A DNA stretch of 64,000 nt, taken from Bolinopsis microptera. Taxonomy: Eukaryota; Ctenophora; Tentaculata; Lobata; Bolinopsidae. The translations under genes and the position numbers were made by a program. The stretch covers positions 8,731,303 to 8,795,302 of the forward strand of contig NC_087075.1 in the NCBI RefSeq assembly GCF_026151205.1, read 5' to 3'. Shown here in pieces: positions 10,901 through 22,344 of the stretch; the first letter of the stretch is position 1; every line of letters starts with the position of its first letter. The notes beneath the pieces were generated by a model. That model worked only from the letters and a program-made list of their open reading frames with translations. It did no database searches and was not told where the DNA came from.

Positions 10901-13900
10901 CTGGAGCTGACGACCACAAAAAACCCGTGAGTTAGCTAGCGAATTATTCTGTATCAGACTCCGCCTGGAGCTGACGACCACAAAAAACCCGTGAGTTAGC
11001 TAGCGAATTATTCTGTATCAGACTCCGCCTGGAGCTGACGACCACAAAAAACCCGTGAGTTAGCTAGCGAATTATTCTGTATCAGACTCCGCCTGGAGCT
11101 GACGACCACAAAAAACCCGTGAGTTAGCTAGCGAATTATTCTGTATCAGACTCCGCCTGGATCTGACGACCACAAAAAACCCGTGAGTTAGCTAGCGAAT
11201 TATTCTGTATCAGACTCCGCCTGGAGCTGACGACCACAAAAAAACCCGTGAGTTAGCTAGCGAATTATTCTGTATCAGACTCCGCCTGGAGCTGACGACC
11301 ACAAAAAACCCGTCAGTTAGCTAGCGAATTATTCTGTATCAGACTCCGCCTGGAGCTGACGACCACAAAAAACCCGTGAGTTAGCTAGCGAATTATTCTG
11401 TATCAGACTCCGCCTGGAGCTGACGACCACAAAAAACCCGTGAGTTAGCTAGCGAATTATTCTGTATCAGACTCCGCCTGGAGCTGACGACCACAAAAAA
11501 CCCGTGAGTTAGCTAGCGAATTATTCTGTATCAGACTCCGCCTGGAGCTGACGACCACAAAAAACCCGTGAGTTAGCTAGCGAATTATTCTGTATCAGAC
11601 TCCGCCTGGAGCTGACGACCACAAAAAACCCGTGAGTTAGCTAGCGAATTATTCTGTATCAGACTCCGCCTGGAGCTGACGACCACAAAAAACCCGTGAG
11701 TAAGGTAGCGAATTATTCTGTATCAGACTCCGCCTGGAGCTGACGACCACAAAAAACCCGTGAGTTAGCTAGCGAATTATTCTGTATCAGACTCCGCCTG
11801 GAGCTGACGACCGCAAAAAACCCGTGAGTTAGCTAGCGAATTATTCTGTATCAGACTCCGCCTGAAGCTGACGACCGCAAAAAACCCGTGAGTTAGCTAG
11901 CGAATTATTCTGTATCAGACTCCGCCTGAAGCTGACGACCGCAAAAAACCCGTGAGTTAGCTAGCGAATTATTCTGTATCAGACTCCGCCTGAAGCTGAC
12001 GACCGCAAAAAACCCGTGAGTTAGCTAGCGAATTATTCTGTATCAGACTCCGCCTGGAGCTGACGACCGCAAAAAACCCGTGAGTTAGCTAGCGAATTAT
12101 TCTGTATCAGACTCCGCCTGGAGCTGACGACCGCAAAAAACCCGTGAGTTAGCTAGCGAATTATTCGGAGCTGTGTCTCCCGCACCAGCTGAGTAATCCT
12201 AAATCCTCTCCGCGCCGGTTAAGATCTTACTCGAACGGTTAAGCTGTGGATGTTGGTTCATCTATGAGGACTGTGGAGTTTTGTCCGAGAAGAGACAGCA
12301 TATAAATTCTAAAAATTCTTTTAAATTTGAAGCATGACTTCGCGTCATAAATATAAATGTGGGCCTTGCAGATTGCAGAATTGTACATCCCTCACCTGTT
12401 TAGATATCTGCTAATTCTAGCTCGAAAATATGGATACAATCCCGATATTACCCAGCTAAAACTTTGTCCCAACCCCAACATTAATTAACCCTCACACCCT
12501 CCCTACAGCGTTCTGACGTCCTACAAAGAGAACATGCAGCCCTTAGCAAAGAAGAACAGATCCTACGAGGGAAGCTGGGCAGATCTGAGACTGATGTGGC
12601 GAGGCTGAGTGAACTGAAAGTGGAGATGGGAGACAGGGTACAACAGCTAGAGAGGGTCAAGAGCGATCAGACTGATGTTATTGGCAGGTTCGCGCATTGA
12701 TGACGTGCAGATTTTGTATTATAAATGGATTCTGGATGTCATGTGCAGATTATTTATCATATAATTATACGTGATATGGATTCTGGATGTGTTGTTAAAG
12801 TTTTAAAAAATCTTCCGCATCACACATCTAACGAATCTGTTTTCAGAATGAAACTAGAGAAGCAGTCCTTCGAGGACAAAGTGTCCCATCTTGAGACGAC
12901 TCTTGGACAATTGGAGGCGGAGAAGATTGACATGAAGAGCGCTCTAAAAACTGCAGGTTACTTGAGCTAAATATTAAGGGGAAATGTTTTGGGAAATTGA
13001 TGTCTACGTCATAACTTTAGTTTTTGAGCTCTGTCTTCAACAACAAATCTAACAACTTATCTGTAGGCATTGAACGTGTGAAGCTGAGCCAACTTAAGGA
13101 TGAAGCTGAGGTGGACAATAATAATCTTAAAAACGAGGTAAGAGATCAAATTATTATTTAAAGTTTCATTTGCAAATTACAAGTAAAGTCCTAATGTATG
13201 AGTCAGCCTCGTGATTACAATCCATAAATTCCAACGACTATTTTCTAACAAAAACTACCATTTTCAGTTGGCAACACTGATCAACAAGTTCGAACTGATT
13301 GACGGAGAGAAAAATAGGCTGCTTCAAGTGAACAACGAACTAGAGATTACCAAAGCTAACCTCGAGGAGTGTGTCAGAAATATCGACAGAGAAAAAGGTT
13401 AGTTTCCTTTAAACTTAGCTTGTCTTGATTCTGTTCCTGTGACCCTACTCCTTAAAAATGCTCCTTTTATTCAGTTAGCCTCACAACAAATTCTTTTTCA
13501 GGAGATCTGAACGAGTCGTACACATTGCTGGGTATGGAGAAGGAAGACCTGTTGGACACTTTGGAGACGTCTACCAGAGAGAGGGAGAAACTTGGACAGG
13601 TGAGATTATTTGTTCAGTTTTCATTTCGCTGCCTAGAGCTGTAATATCATGACGAATGTTTTGACGCCCTCTTCTGATCACCATCACAACTTTTTACATT
13701 AAACATTAAACATCCTAAGATAAATACTGAACAATATCCAATAATAGGATAATTGATAATCAAATATAATGATTTAATAATTTAATAAATATAACTATTA
13801 ATCTCTCAGACCATCGTACGGATGGCTAAAGCACGAGAAGATCTAGTAAAAGAGAAACACCAGTTGAAGGAGGAGCTAGGAATGGTGGAGATGCGACTAG

Positions 13901-16900
13901 ACGGAGCTATAGAACAGAACAAGAGTCTAGCAGAGAGTAAGGCTAGCTTAGAACAGTCGCTCCACGGTACAGAACAGAACCTGGCACGTGTTGAGTTGCA
14001 CAAGGAGAGTTTGGAGAGAGAAGTGGAGGAGCTGGTGCAGATAAAGGAGGATCTGACTGTCGAGCTGGCAGCTGTCCAGAAAGAGAAGGAGATCCAGGTA
14101 ATGTTCTTTTTAAACACAAGGAAATATCTTAAACTGAACACTTACCTAGGACTAGGTATACCAGAGGATTAACCAGGATGAGAAATGAATTTATAAGCTC
14201 ATTAGATACTCAAAATTTGTTCTCCTAATTCCTTCACGTTTTTACCACAATATTAGTTTTAACATAGCTTCAATCAGGGAGTTACACTAAGTAAGGATAT
14301 CGAGCAGCTCAAGGTAAGACTGTTACAAACTACAAACGATAAGAACAACCAGATCGAGAGACTCAACAAGCAGATGCAGGACGCTCTCAGACAAGCAGAG
14401 GTAATAATCACAAGACTCTGAATTATGTTTTTTTGTAGACTGTATCACTGCTAGTTACAAAATACACGCAGTTTTTCTATACCTAAAAATACAACAACTG
14501 TGGAGTCGTTCTGTATTGAAGTCTGTCTTATACAATGATGATATCTGATAAGCCGGTTGCTTAACCAATAACCAGCGTCATACTTTCAATCGTAACTCCC
14601 AATCTCTTGCAGGAAGAAAAGGAAGACGCACTCTTTGAAATGAAACGATCAAAGGATCAGGACCTAGAAATAGTGTTAGCAGAGAAGCAGAGCATGGCGA
14701 TAAGAGGCGAGAAGGAGAGAGAGGAGTTACAGGACGAACTTGACAAAACCAGGACCAATCTCAGGTAAGGGGTCTTTATTTTAAAGTGAGGTTGGAAAAG
14801 ATTGTTATTATTATTAACAAGCAAAAGTAAAACGAATGTGAAAATGATAGTATTAGTATCAATAAACACTTCCTCTCAAAATCTGCATTTAATTACGCAA
14901 TATGAAATTTCATCAAATTAATGGATCATGTTTTTTTGTTCAGTGAGTCAGTAAACAAGCTGATGAAAGAGAAACATGAAGCGATACAAGACCTGGATGA
15001 ACAGCGAGCAGCAGTGACAGAGAAGCTTCACAAGCTGGAGAGACAACATGACCACACCCTGTCCGAGTATGAGAGAGCTAGGGACAGCTTCTCTATGAGG
15101 TCTCAGCAGAACAAGGAGGAGATCGCTGGCCTGCAGGTAAACTTAACAGAAAGTGAAACTTAAATTGGAACTTAACTGCCTGTTCAATTTTGTAATGTTA
15201 TCTTTCCCCATCTTAGATTCTAAGAGGACATTCGATTTTGAATTCTTGATCTTCTCAGACATTTTTAAATACTGCTAATTCAACTTTCACTGCAGCATTT
15301 TTTGTAATTCTTAAACCTCTTCGCCACCACGACATGAAGAAGAAAACCCACTAAACTGCCATTTCTTTCAGGACAAATTGGAGAAGACAGGAGACGAGCT
15401 GTCAAAGACAGAACACTCTCTCCGAGCCCTGACCACCAAACATAACGACACGGTGCTTCGTACCACTAAAGATATTGAGGATCTGAGAGAAAAGTGTGCT
15501 GAACAGGAGGATGACAACGCTGCTCTTTCTCAGGTAAATGTTGTTAACTGACACGTGACTTTTAAGTTTGACACGTGACTTTTAACATTCTGTTTTAAAC
15601 TCGAACTTAAGCTGATGAGAACACCCAAGATTCATCACAATTGTTGAATTGTTATACTAATTTTTTGATTGCTGTAGTTAAAAACACACTGCTATTTCAG
15701 GAGATACAAACGCTCCGTCTGAAGCTCGCTGAAGCGGAGGGATGTCTTGAAGTGGTCAGATCACACCTCCAGGATGTTGAGGCAATGAAAAAAGAACTGG
15801 AAGAAGAGCGAAGCAAAACTCTTACCGAATTGGGTACGATCGAACAGAAAGCTCGAAGAGACGAAATCGAGAAAGAGAGCTTCCAACGAGATGCTCAGGA
15901 GCTGAGGAAGAGACTTGCCAAGACAGAAGAAGCAAGAGAAGCCATCAAGGCAGAAGCTACCAGTCTACGAGGAAGAATGGACGAGGCAGAGGAAGAGAGG
16001 AAGAACATCTGGAAAGAAGCTCTGGAGCTTAGAGCTGCGATACGTCACACCGAGAAAGCTAGAGCGGACGCGAATAAAGAGCTGGATGAACTGAACCATA
16101 AGGCTCACATCTTGGAGGAACAGAAACAAGAAGCAAAATCGGGGCTGGATAACTTCAAGAATCAGCTCTACAAGCAGGAGAAGATGGCCCAGGAGGACAC
16201 TAGGACTATTGATATACTGAAGACAAAGTTACACGATGTGGACCAGGAAAGGGGAAAATCTCAGAACGAGCTGAATAATTTGAGGAAACAGATCAAGGTA
16301 GTGGAGGGCCAGAAGAGAGATACAGAGGACAAGCTTCGTGGAGCAGTGGAGAAGTTACAGAGAGAAGAGAGACAAGCGGACAAGAGAGCCCGAGCTCTGG
16401 AACAGATGTTGGAGGAAGCAGGTAGAGAGAAGGGTGAAGCTGAGTGTAAACTATCAGGTGCTGAAGGCAGAATGAACGGTTTGGAGAACCAGCTAACCAG
16501 AACAGAAGGACAGAGAAAGGAGCTTCAGCTCAGACTCGCCAACCTTGTCTCCGTGCTTCAAGCTACACTTGGACTCAGAGACCTAACCCAACCGTCCCTC
16601 ATTATCCCAGAGGAAGAAGACTTCGGACCACCAAGCCGCTCATCCTCTCCCATCAGACGTCCCATATCTCCCAGCCGGATCAACAGATCTGCATCACCCT
16701 CCAGATTGTTGGGAATGGCAGGAGAAGCCCAAGTAGAGGCTGAAACAGTTAGACACGCCGTCCTGCATTTAAGAGGAAGTCTCGCTAACGCTGAGGGAGA
16801 ACGAGACGAAGCTATCGCTACAGTGGACAGTCTCCAGAGAGCAATGAAGGAGCTGGATGAGGACAAGAAGAGGGGGGACCTGAAAGTTAACAGTTTGCGT

Positions 16901-19900
16901 GATCAGATCGCCAGCATGGAGAGTGGAATACGAGGAGCTGACGGCAGGTTGGTCACCGCTCAACAAGCCCTGTCCCAGCAGGAGGAGAGATACAGATGTG
17001 GCGAGAAGGAGAAGACCCTGCTAACGGAGAAGTTGAACAACGCTAATAAACAGTTGGCAGCATTGCAGGAGGAGAGGAGGGAGTTACAGGAAACAGGTCA
17101 TAAACTAAACCTCTCTGTGAAGGGGTGCGAGAGGGAGAAGAAGGAGCTCCAGGACAGGTAACTTTTTTATACAGAACTGCTATTTATATAATGAAGTTAA
17201 TATAACAAATATTGTCTGTTATGCTTGAAATTTTAAATAAATTTCATTATTTATATCTTATCTTCTCAGACTAGAAGAAGTAGCCGCACAGCTAGCAACT
17301 GGAGAGAGAGACAAAAGACAGACCCTGGAGGAACTGCAGAAATCTCAGCGACAACATATTGAGGGAGAGGCAGAGAGGAAGGTTCTCCAGCAGAGACTTG
17401 AGTTGCTGAGACAGAGTCTGACTGAGGCAGAGAGGGAGAAAGGACAGTTACAGGATCTTTCAGCCAGACTCACCAAATCTCTTCAGGTTTGTTATATTTG
17501 TCACTTTTTTAATCAGAAATTAATTTGGCTTTAAAGATCGGATGTGTATCATTATTTAACTGAGACTAGCTCTTGATCTTGAAATAATGTTGCATCAATA
17601 TTCAATCTTTCTGGTAATTTTCTCTCGGACTGCAATTTACCTCATACGATTCATCAAATTTATCTTGCTCATCTTAAGAAGACACCCTATAACCTTTTTC
17701 CTGTTCAGAAAGTACAGGAAGAAGAGAAACACCTTCTGGGGACTGTGAACGATCTGAACCAGTCCCTAACGGACAGCCAACATGGTTCTCAAACTCTTCA
17801 GGAGAAACTCACTCAGTATCACAAGAGACTGAACGCTGCAGAGAGCGAAGGACGAGTACTCAGTGAGAAATTGGCAGCGCTCCAACAGAGTCACTCAGAA
17901 CAAGAGGACCTTATCAACAGACTTCAAGAGAGGATGGCTACTCTACAAAATAACCTAACTGACAATGAGGTCCAGAAGATACGTCTTGAGGGACAGGTGC
18001 GGAACCTGCAGCTCACCCTTCAACAGAAGGATAATTTGATAGAGGACCTCAACAGTAAGATTGAGGAACTGAAGGGGGAGAAGGAGCATCTTAGCAAGGT
18101 CATCAGCCAGACTGAACACTCCGCCATGCAGGTAATGAGTCAGTTTTCTGTAATGTTTGTTGATACTTCTGATATTTATGATAAGGGGTCGTTCACATAT
18201 TACGTAATCAGCTGAGGGGGGAGGTTCCGAATGATTACGCTAGTGTAATTTTTACACAATAGCTATGTGTAAAACTGTTTACGGAGGGGGGGGTAAAAAT
18301 GTTTCAAAAAACGATTACGTAATATGCGAACGACCCCTAATATGATAATATGATAACTTATTAGTTGATGATCACCACTATAAGTTAGAGTATATTTTCT
18401 GTTCGTCTCCTCGTAACGAACACTTCTCACTCCAGGCTGAACAAGAAAAGCGGGGTCTGAAAGAAGAGCAGATAATCTCAGAGAAGGAGAAGAGAGGTCT
18501 CCAGCAGATGTTGGAGCTTGCTACCGCGGAGAAGAGCCGTTTGGATGAGCAGCTGAGTTTGGTGGAGAAGAGACGAGGAGACTTGGAGACCACCCACAAT
18601 TCTACTAGCAGAGAACAAGCTAAAGTGAACAGAAGGTGGGTGCTTCAACAATCTACTGTTTTAGTAGTTTTATTCGGGCTAATAACATACCTTTCTGATA
18701 GGTTATGCCTGGGAAACTTTTGTTATTCATGCATTATCTTTGAGTTCCTGTCTCAACTGAATGCGATTTAAGTAAGATTTAGATACTCAGATATACAGGG
18801 AACCTCATTAATTAATTAACGGTTTTACAATTTCAGACTAACGATGACCCAGCAGCAGTTAGCAGATACTGAACAGAGCTTTAACCAGCGACTTACCGCC
18901 GGCCAAGTCAGACACAAACAGGTCAATATCTTATTTGTGTTACTGTTAATTACTCAGATCTATACTGCGGTGTTCAAACATATTAGGGCCTAACTTGATT
19001 TTTTAAAATCGCTCAATGATTCTCTTTCACATTATGTGTGTATGAAGTATGACATTCTCACAATTGCTAAATCTCAACCCATGCTAACAGGAGTTAGTAC
19101 GTGAACAAGAGAGGGTGAAGAGAACAGAGAAGTTACTTAAAGAGGAGCATGAGCGTGGGAATTCTCTGCTAACCCGTGTCAAGGATCTCGAGATCCAGAA
19201 CTCTTCTCTCAGGTTTAGAAACTTTGCCATGCAGCATTAACAAATATTTTGATATATTTCAAGCTTTTTTAGCCCACTTTTTTGAGATTGCTGTTATCTT
19301 TTATGAATCAATCAACTCCAATCCCACCAGGTCTCAAATATCTGAGGGGGCCCTGAAGAGACAAAGCTACCTCGACAACTCTTACAAAAAGAGTGCTGAG
19401 ATCAGAGAACTGAGAGGACTGGTCGGGGACTCCTTTAACTCGCTCGCTAAAGATCCGGCTGTGGACAGTTCTTTGTTACAGCACGAGGTACTTACATTTT
19501 TACATATTTTACATATTTTACATATTTTACATATTTTACATATTTTACATATTTTACATATTTTACATATTTTACATATTTTACATATTTTACATATTTT
19601 ACATATTTTACATATTTTACATATTTTACATATTTTACATATTTTACATATTTTACATATTTTACATATTTTGCATATTTTGCATATTTTGCATATTTAT
19701 ACATTTTACATATTTACTTACATTTTTATATTTGTCAGTTCTAGCTACTTTACTAGACAGAACACACTGCCATTTCACTAATTACTTTCACTTCGACGTT
19801 GAGGGTGTTATTAAATTGATAGAATTGAATCCACCATGGTTTACAATTCCCTGTTCTACTTCAAGACAAATTGCGGTTTAAGTTTCACTTTCACTTTCTC

Positions 19901-20062
19901 TTTCAGGCTGGCAAGTTAGACAGAAGTTACCGTGGTCGAGCCTCCCCCGACAGATCAGTCTCTCCCTCACGTTACTCTCCTCGGATCCGCCACACCTCTC
20001 CAGAGAGACCTGTCAGACTTCTTACCTCACCTAAAAACACTAGCACACCTATCCGCAGATAA
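1981..20062 (+). CDS. CROCC: Rootletin (ciliary rootlet coiled-coil protein), 26 exons, 5' end missing
   Basis: Rootletin builds the striated ciliary rootlet that anchors basal bodies, and helps link centrioles. Exons: 1981-2113, 2414-2543, 2968-3202, 3611-3692, 3828-3997, 4180-4254, 8729-8826, 9036-9116, 12509-12687, 12847-12956, 13067-13137, 13268-13397, 13502-13599, 13810-14097, 14278-14400, 14613-14764, 14944-15136, 15372-15533, 15701-17157, 17270-17486, 17709-18131, 18436-18635, 18837-18921, 19091-19212, 19331-19487, 19907-20062. All phases chain and sum to 1,774 residues plus TAA; human rootletin is about 2,017. The protein is almost entirely heptad coiled coil rich in E, K, Q, R and L. 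It is broken by three Ser-Pro/Arg linkers: SPKRSASPTR in exon 3, SPIRRPISPSR in exon 19, and the C-terminal SPDRSVSPSRYSPR. Those positions suit proline-directed phosphorylation (inference). The start is not in the window. The call rests on length, coiled-coil continuity and linkers; another long centrosomal coiled coil is less likely. Confidence 0.85.
3366..3620 (+). repeat. Four tandem copies of a 3' splice site before rootletin exon 4
   Basis: A unit of 67-74 bp is repeated. Each copy carries a pyrimidine-rich stretch, TACTAAC, the acceptor CCTAACAG and the first exonic bases GAGCAACTA (GAACAACTA in copy 1). Acceptor AGs end at 3401, 3475, 3543 and 3610. Only the last continues the rootletin frame into exon 4. 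Splicing to the first three reaches TAA within the repeat. Confidence 0.85.
4545..5044 (-). CDS. Mini-gene A: small 3CxxC-like zinc-binding protein, nested antisense in rootletin intron
   Basis: Two exons are read on the minus strand: 5033-5044 (ATG, peptide MSDQ, donor gtaaga) and 4545-4796 (acceptor ttttcag, stop TAA). They give an 87-residue protein. Near the N-terminus it reads FGHFCCSGC, then about 20 residues on CWKCDVMVYPYK, then a Lys-rich stretch, ending YVDK. The spacing FGxF-CxxC-x(n)-Gx-CxxC-xxxVxPY resembles the zinc-binding domain of ZAR1/RTP-type 3CxxC proteins, several of which bind RNA or assist receptor trafficking. Only two CxxC pairs are present, so it may be a reduced form. 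The gene sits wholly inside rootletin intron 6 in reverse orientation, and a second copy follows. Expression is unproven. It could be part of a mobile or recently captured element. Confidence 0.5.
5033..5044 (-). CDS. First exon of mini-gene A (MSDQ)
   Basis: A four-codon exon, ATG TCG GAT CAA, is followed directly by gtaagatatt on the minus strand. The identical exon and donor recur in unit B at 7276-7287. The phase (0) matches the acceptor at 4797. An exon this small would be easy to miss without the second copy. Confidence 0.45.
5715..5746. repeat. Poly-C tract
   Basis: An uninterrupted run of about 28-30 C. A matching run occurs at about 8357-8385 in the second duplication unit. Run length in an assembly is unreliable. 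Confidence 0.9.
5960..5983 (+). pseudogene. Truncated duplicate of rootletin exon 7
   Basis: Twenty-four bases after an intact acceptor (cgtcttcag) match the first part of exon 7 at 8729 but lack seven bases (agtaaag). The match stops at the duplication junction. No donor follows, so it is unlikely to be spliced in. Confidence 0.75.
6226..7287 (-). CDS. Mini-gene B: second copy of the nested 3CxxC-like protein
   Basis: Exons are 7276-7287 (MSDQ) and 6226-6483, encoding 89 residues. It keeps FGHFCCSGC, the GGQMCWKC pair and VYPYK. It differs from copy A mainly in the C-terminal third, which has a net two-codon insertion and many substitutions without loss of frame or of the YVDK end. Preserved frame through an indel suggests the reading frame mattered after duplication (inference). 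The intron is 792 bp versus 236 bp in copy A, enlarged by inserted sequence between about 6600 and 7180. Confidence 0.5.
7465..8115. mobile_element. PIF/Harbinger-like MITE, 651 bp
   Basis: The ends are inverted: GATGGCAAGTA at the left and its complement TACTTGCCATC at the right. Both are followed inward by repeats of the palindromic string GTACGTACCGTAC and its complement. The element is bounded on both sides by TTA (7462-7464 and 8116-8118). A 3-bp TTA target duplication is typical of PIF/Harbinger elements. There is no transposase frame, so it would be non-autonomous. It is present only in unit B, so it inserted after the intron duplication. Confidence 0.65.
9117..10186. other. Rootletin intron 8, first part; no gene identified
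   Basis: AT-rich intronic sequence. It begins with short repeats of a tgacgtca-type motif (9126-9220). At about 9640-9715 a stretch contains gggttcgagccctcc, which resembles the internal B box of a tRNA, but no full cloverleaf is visible. Confidence 0.6.
10187..10305. repeat. 11-bp minisatellite (gtgattatcaa), about 10 copies
   Basis: Near-perfect tandem copies of gtgattatcaa end 34 bp before the ATG at 10339. The position fits a 5' flank or leader of the 10339 exon. Confidence 0.95.
10339..10935 (+). CDS. His/Asp/Arg-repeat protein: possible alternative first exon of rootletin, or a small gene
   Basis: The frame opens at ATG 10339, 18 bases after an in-frame TGA (10318-10320). It runs 196 codons to a donor, CCC|GTGAGT, at 10926. 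Without splicing it ends at the TAG at 10933 (198 residues). The peptide is hydrophilic. It has three DHRSPE blocks and a run of DHRN/DHRI tetrads from a 12-bp repeat (about 10700-10795), ending in YQTPPGADDHKKP. No known domain is visible. The donor phase (0) equals that of rootletin exon 8 and fits exon 9 at 12509, so an alternative promoter could produce a shorter rootletin with a charged N-terminus (inference). Alternatively it is an unrelated or non-functional frame. Confidence 0.4.
   Translation: MMRGSRPVHNLVKVHGYLHIDEDSENQSPGGNTTGPNLSYVVLDPHGGNEKPGKQRNFENSGGDHDHRSPERRLDDHRSPEKRLDDHRSPETKTLNISDHNMRDQTRVTGHKSAHQRKDRHDHRINHRNDHRIDHLIDHRIDHRNDHRNDHRNITTSSHNDISNLNQTNDSSQSAIIDVTEDLYQTPPGADDHKKPVS
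10885..12165 (+). repeat. 20 tandem 64-bp copies of an exon end plus 5' splice site
   Basis: The span of 1,281 bp equals 20 x 64 plus one extra A in a single copy (about 11233). Each unit runs ctgtatcag, actccgcctgga, gctgacgaccacaaaaaaccc, then gtgagttagctagcgaattatt. That is the last 42 exonic bases of the 10339 exon followed by its donor and 22 intronic bases. Variants include one gtcagt donor (about 11312), one gtgagtaag copy (about 11695), and a block of later copies with ccgc for ccac. Copies are otherwise almost identical, which indicates recent expansion or homogenisation. Confidence 0.95.
12166..12508. other. End of rootletin intron 8; no feature seen
   Basis: Unique AT-rich intronic sequence between the 64-bp array and exon 9, ending in a good acceptor (ccctccctacag). 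Confidence 0.7.
18184..18338. mobile_element. Short inverted-repeat MITE in rootletin intron 21
   Basis: The ends are AGGGGTCGTTC and GAACGACCCCT, extended by attacgtaat near both ends. Total length is about 155 bp with no coding capacity. A related single end occurs at about 21553 (gggtccttcacatattacg). The flanks are TA-rich, so the target duplication is ambiguous. Confidence 0.6.
19495..19725. repeat. Minisatellite (acatatttt-type 10-bp unit) in last rootletin intron
   Basis: About 22 copies of a ttacatattt unit start within ten bases of the exon 25 donor (gag|gtactt). The last copies drift to ttgcatattt. The array makes long artificial open frames on both strands that are not genes. Confidence 0.95.
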
Positions 20063-22340
20063 ATAGTTACTCTCTTAAATCATTAAGTATAATCATTCTC
20101 GTGATTATGCTTAATTGTAATTACGTATAATCATAGGCTCTGAATTTTTGGTTAATTAAACACTGTAGACCGGAGGCTTTTCAGCTTTAAGAAGCGGTTT
20201 TTTTTTTCGGCATAGAAACTGATGCACGAACGGAATGTGTAAACTGTGTAATTATATTTTATAACTGTAATTTAATTTTGTAAATATTTTAAACGAAAGG
20301 GCTGGCAGCAGAAACCGACAAGTGTTAATTATTCTCTCTGGATATGATAATTTCATAGCATGTGTCTTCTAGTTCTTATTTCATTGGCGCCTGGACTGCA
20401 TTGGTATCGGTATTGGCATAGAATTAGATAGGATAGCTAAAAGTAGCTAAGAGTATATGGTGGAATTCAACAACCTAAGATAGATTAACTGAATTGGTAA
20501 TTTTAATTTGGTTTCTTTCATAACTGCGAATAGAGGGGAAAGTGTGTTGTGACAGGATTGTAAATATAATGGTAGACTCTTTAAGCTCTGTAAACGATAC
20601 AAAAATTTGACTTCGCCAATCTTATCTTTACATCTCCGCTGTTTTTGGTAGGATCTGAAATTATTTACTTAACAGCTTGATATACATTATTTTATCTCTT
20701 AATAGATTATTTTATCCGTACCTTGATTTCTTTTTCTAGTATAAGATTTATGAGAAAAAAACATGCGAAATTATGTCAACTAATTGACATTGTAAGTGGA
20801 ATCCACAATTTCGAAACTGACAGCTTTAATTATAATAATAGGTATAACAAATTGAAAAGATTTGAGCAAATAATTGAGTTCGGGATTAATGATTGTATTT
20901 GATCTGATTTAAACCGTATGAAGAATCACTTGTGATGTATTATGTTTTTGTGTTCGGGAAGATTTCTGGTTTTGTATCTGAAAGTTAATCACGTGACGAG
21001 GGTCAAGTGGTCTATATTTACCCTATGTTGCATGGTTATGTACTATAGGAACATTGGTAGAATTTACCCTACCAATTTTTGTGTTTTAAAAATCAAATTA
21101 GTGATTTGTATTTGTCGATGCTTTGAAAATTATGGAAGAACCAAATATGATACATAATAAAACAAATGAAATCTAAGATCCAAAAAAACAAATGGTTAGT
21201 TAAGTTTAAAGTTTAAACATGAAAATAATTAAATTGTGAGGAGTCTATCCACAATATACAACATTATCCGATATTTCATCAGTCATCTACACGACAATTC
21301 GGCGCTACACTCAGTCGTCAGAAACTTGCACCACCGCGAGTCGCGGCCGCCGCTGCCGCGAAATTTTGACCCAGACCGCCGCCGCGAAATTTTGTCCCAG
21401 ACCGCGGTCTTTGAGGTGTTGGCTGTCAGATCAACAAAAGAACAAATACAGCTGTGAACGACGAATTTGTGATTTGTCTTCTGCAGCTTAATACAGTATT
21501 CAAAGTCTCAGCTCTGATAACTGTAATACGTCCGTACACTACTGTATCATTAAGGGTCCTTCACATATTACGTAATTTTTATTTTCATCGCTAACTTGTC
21601 TTTGTAGGTTTATAACCTATTAGGACGCGCGCCGAGTTAGACGGTCCTCGAAAAATATATTTTACGAGCATCACCCGTCAAACCTGTTTTCGATCGATTT
21701 GTACCTAAAAAGTAAAAATGTAAATGACGTTGGTGAATTAACAATTTAATGATTTCTTTGTTAGATTATTTAACTGATGGAGTTGCTGTCATCATTTACT
21801 GATTAGATAAGATCTTTAGCATTTAGGTTGACGGATGTTACTCGTCTTAGTAGCGATGGCAAGTGCTAGTGCTACGAAGTAGCGCGCCGGGCTAGACGGA
21901 GACCATTAACATGAACAATGGTCAAATCTTTAGGTAAATCTGGCTAATTTTATCCAGCGATCTCTAAGATTCAGTACTTTGTCTGCTAATAATAACAGTC
22001 AGCCAGGGGCCAGTCTTTTATAAATGTCGAATACAGTCAGACAACATCGACACTCGACTAAAACTTTTCGTTAAATTATGCGGATTATTATATTCGATAT
22101 CAACGAAACTCCTTCGTGAGAAAAAGCATAAAATAAAATTCCCAACGAAATATTAGATCAATTTTAGTTAAATGAAATAAGCACAAATCTCCCAATCGAT
22201 GGCTGCCTGTAAGTTAGAATAACTCTCTATTGGTACTCTCTTGATCGCTTTTTCTGACAGCCATCTTTTTAACAATTAGTTTTTTACAGCAGGCATTAAT
22301 AGGTATTTTAAGAGCTCGGCTCACTTTTACAGAGGAGACA
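20063..22340. other. Rootletin 3' flank and intergenic; no gene identified
   Basis: AT-rich sequence with no supported exon. AATAAA at 21156-21161 could be the rootletin polyadenylation signal, but this is weak evidence in AT-rich DNA and would imply a 1.1-kb 3' UTR. A local GC-rich patch at 21335-21410 contains repeated cgccgcgaaattttg; I cannot assign it. Confidence 0.5.
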
Positions 22341-22344
22341 CCAC

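Noticed and set aside
10885-12165. CRISPR array
   Set aside because: Contiguous 64-bp tandem repeat without unique spacers in an animal genome.
16558-16966. Minus-strand open frames inside the large rootletin exon
   Set aside because: Antisense shadows of the coding exon.
19492-19781. Open frame encoding a long ILH/HIL repeat (and YVK on the other strand)
   Set aside because: Product of the 10-bp intronic minisatellite; lies after the rootletin exon 25 donor.
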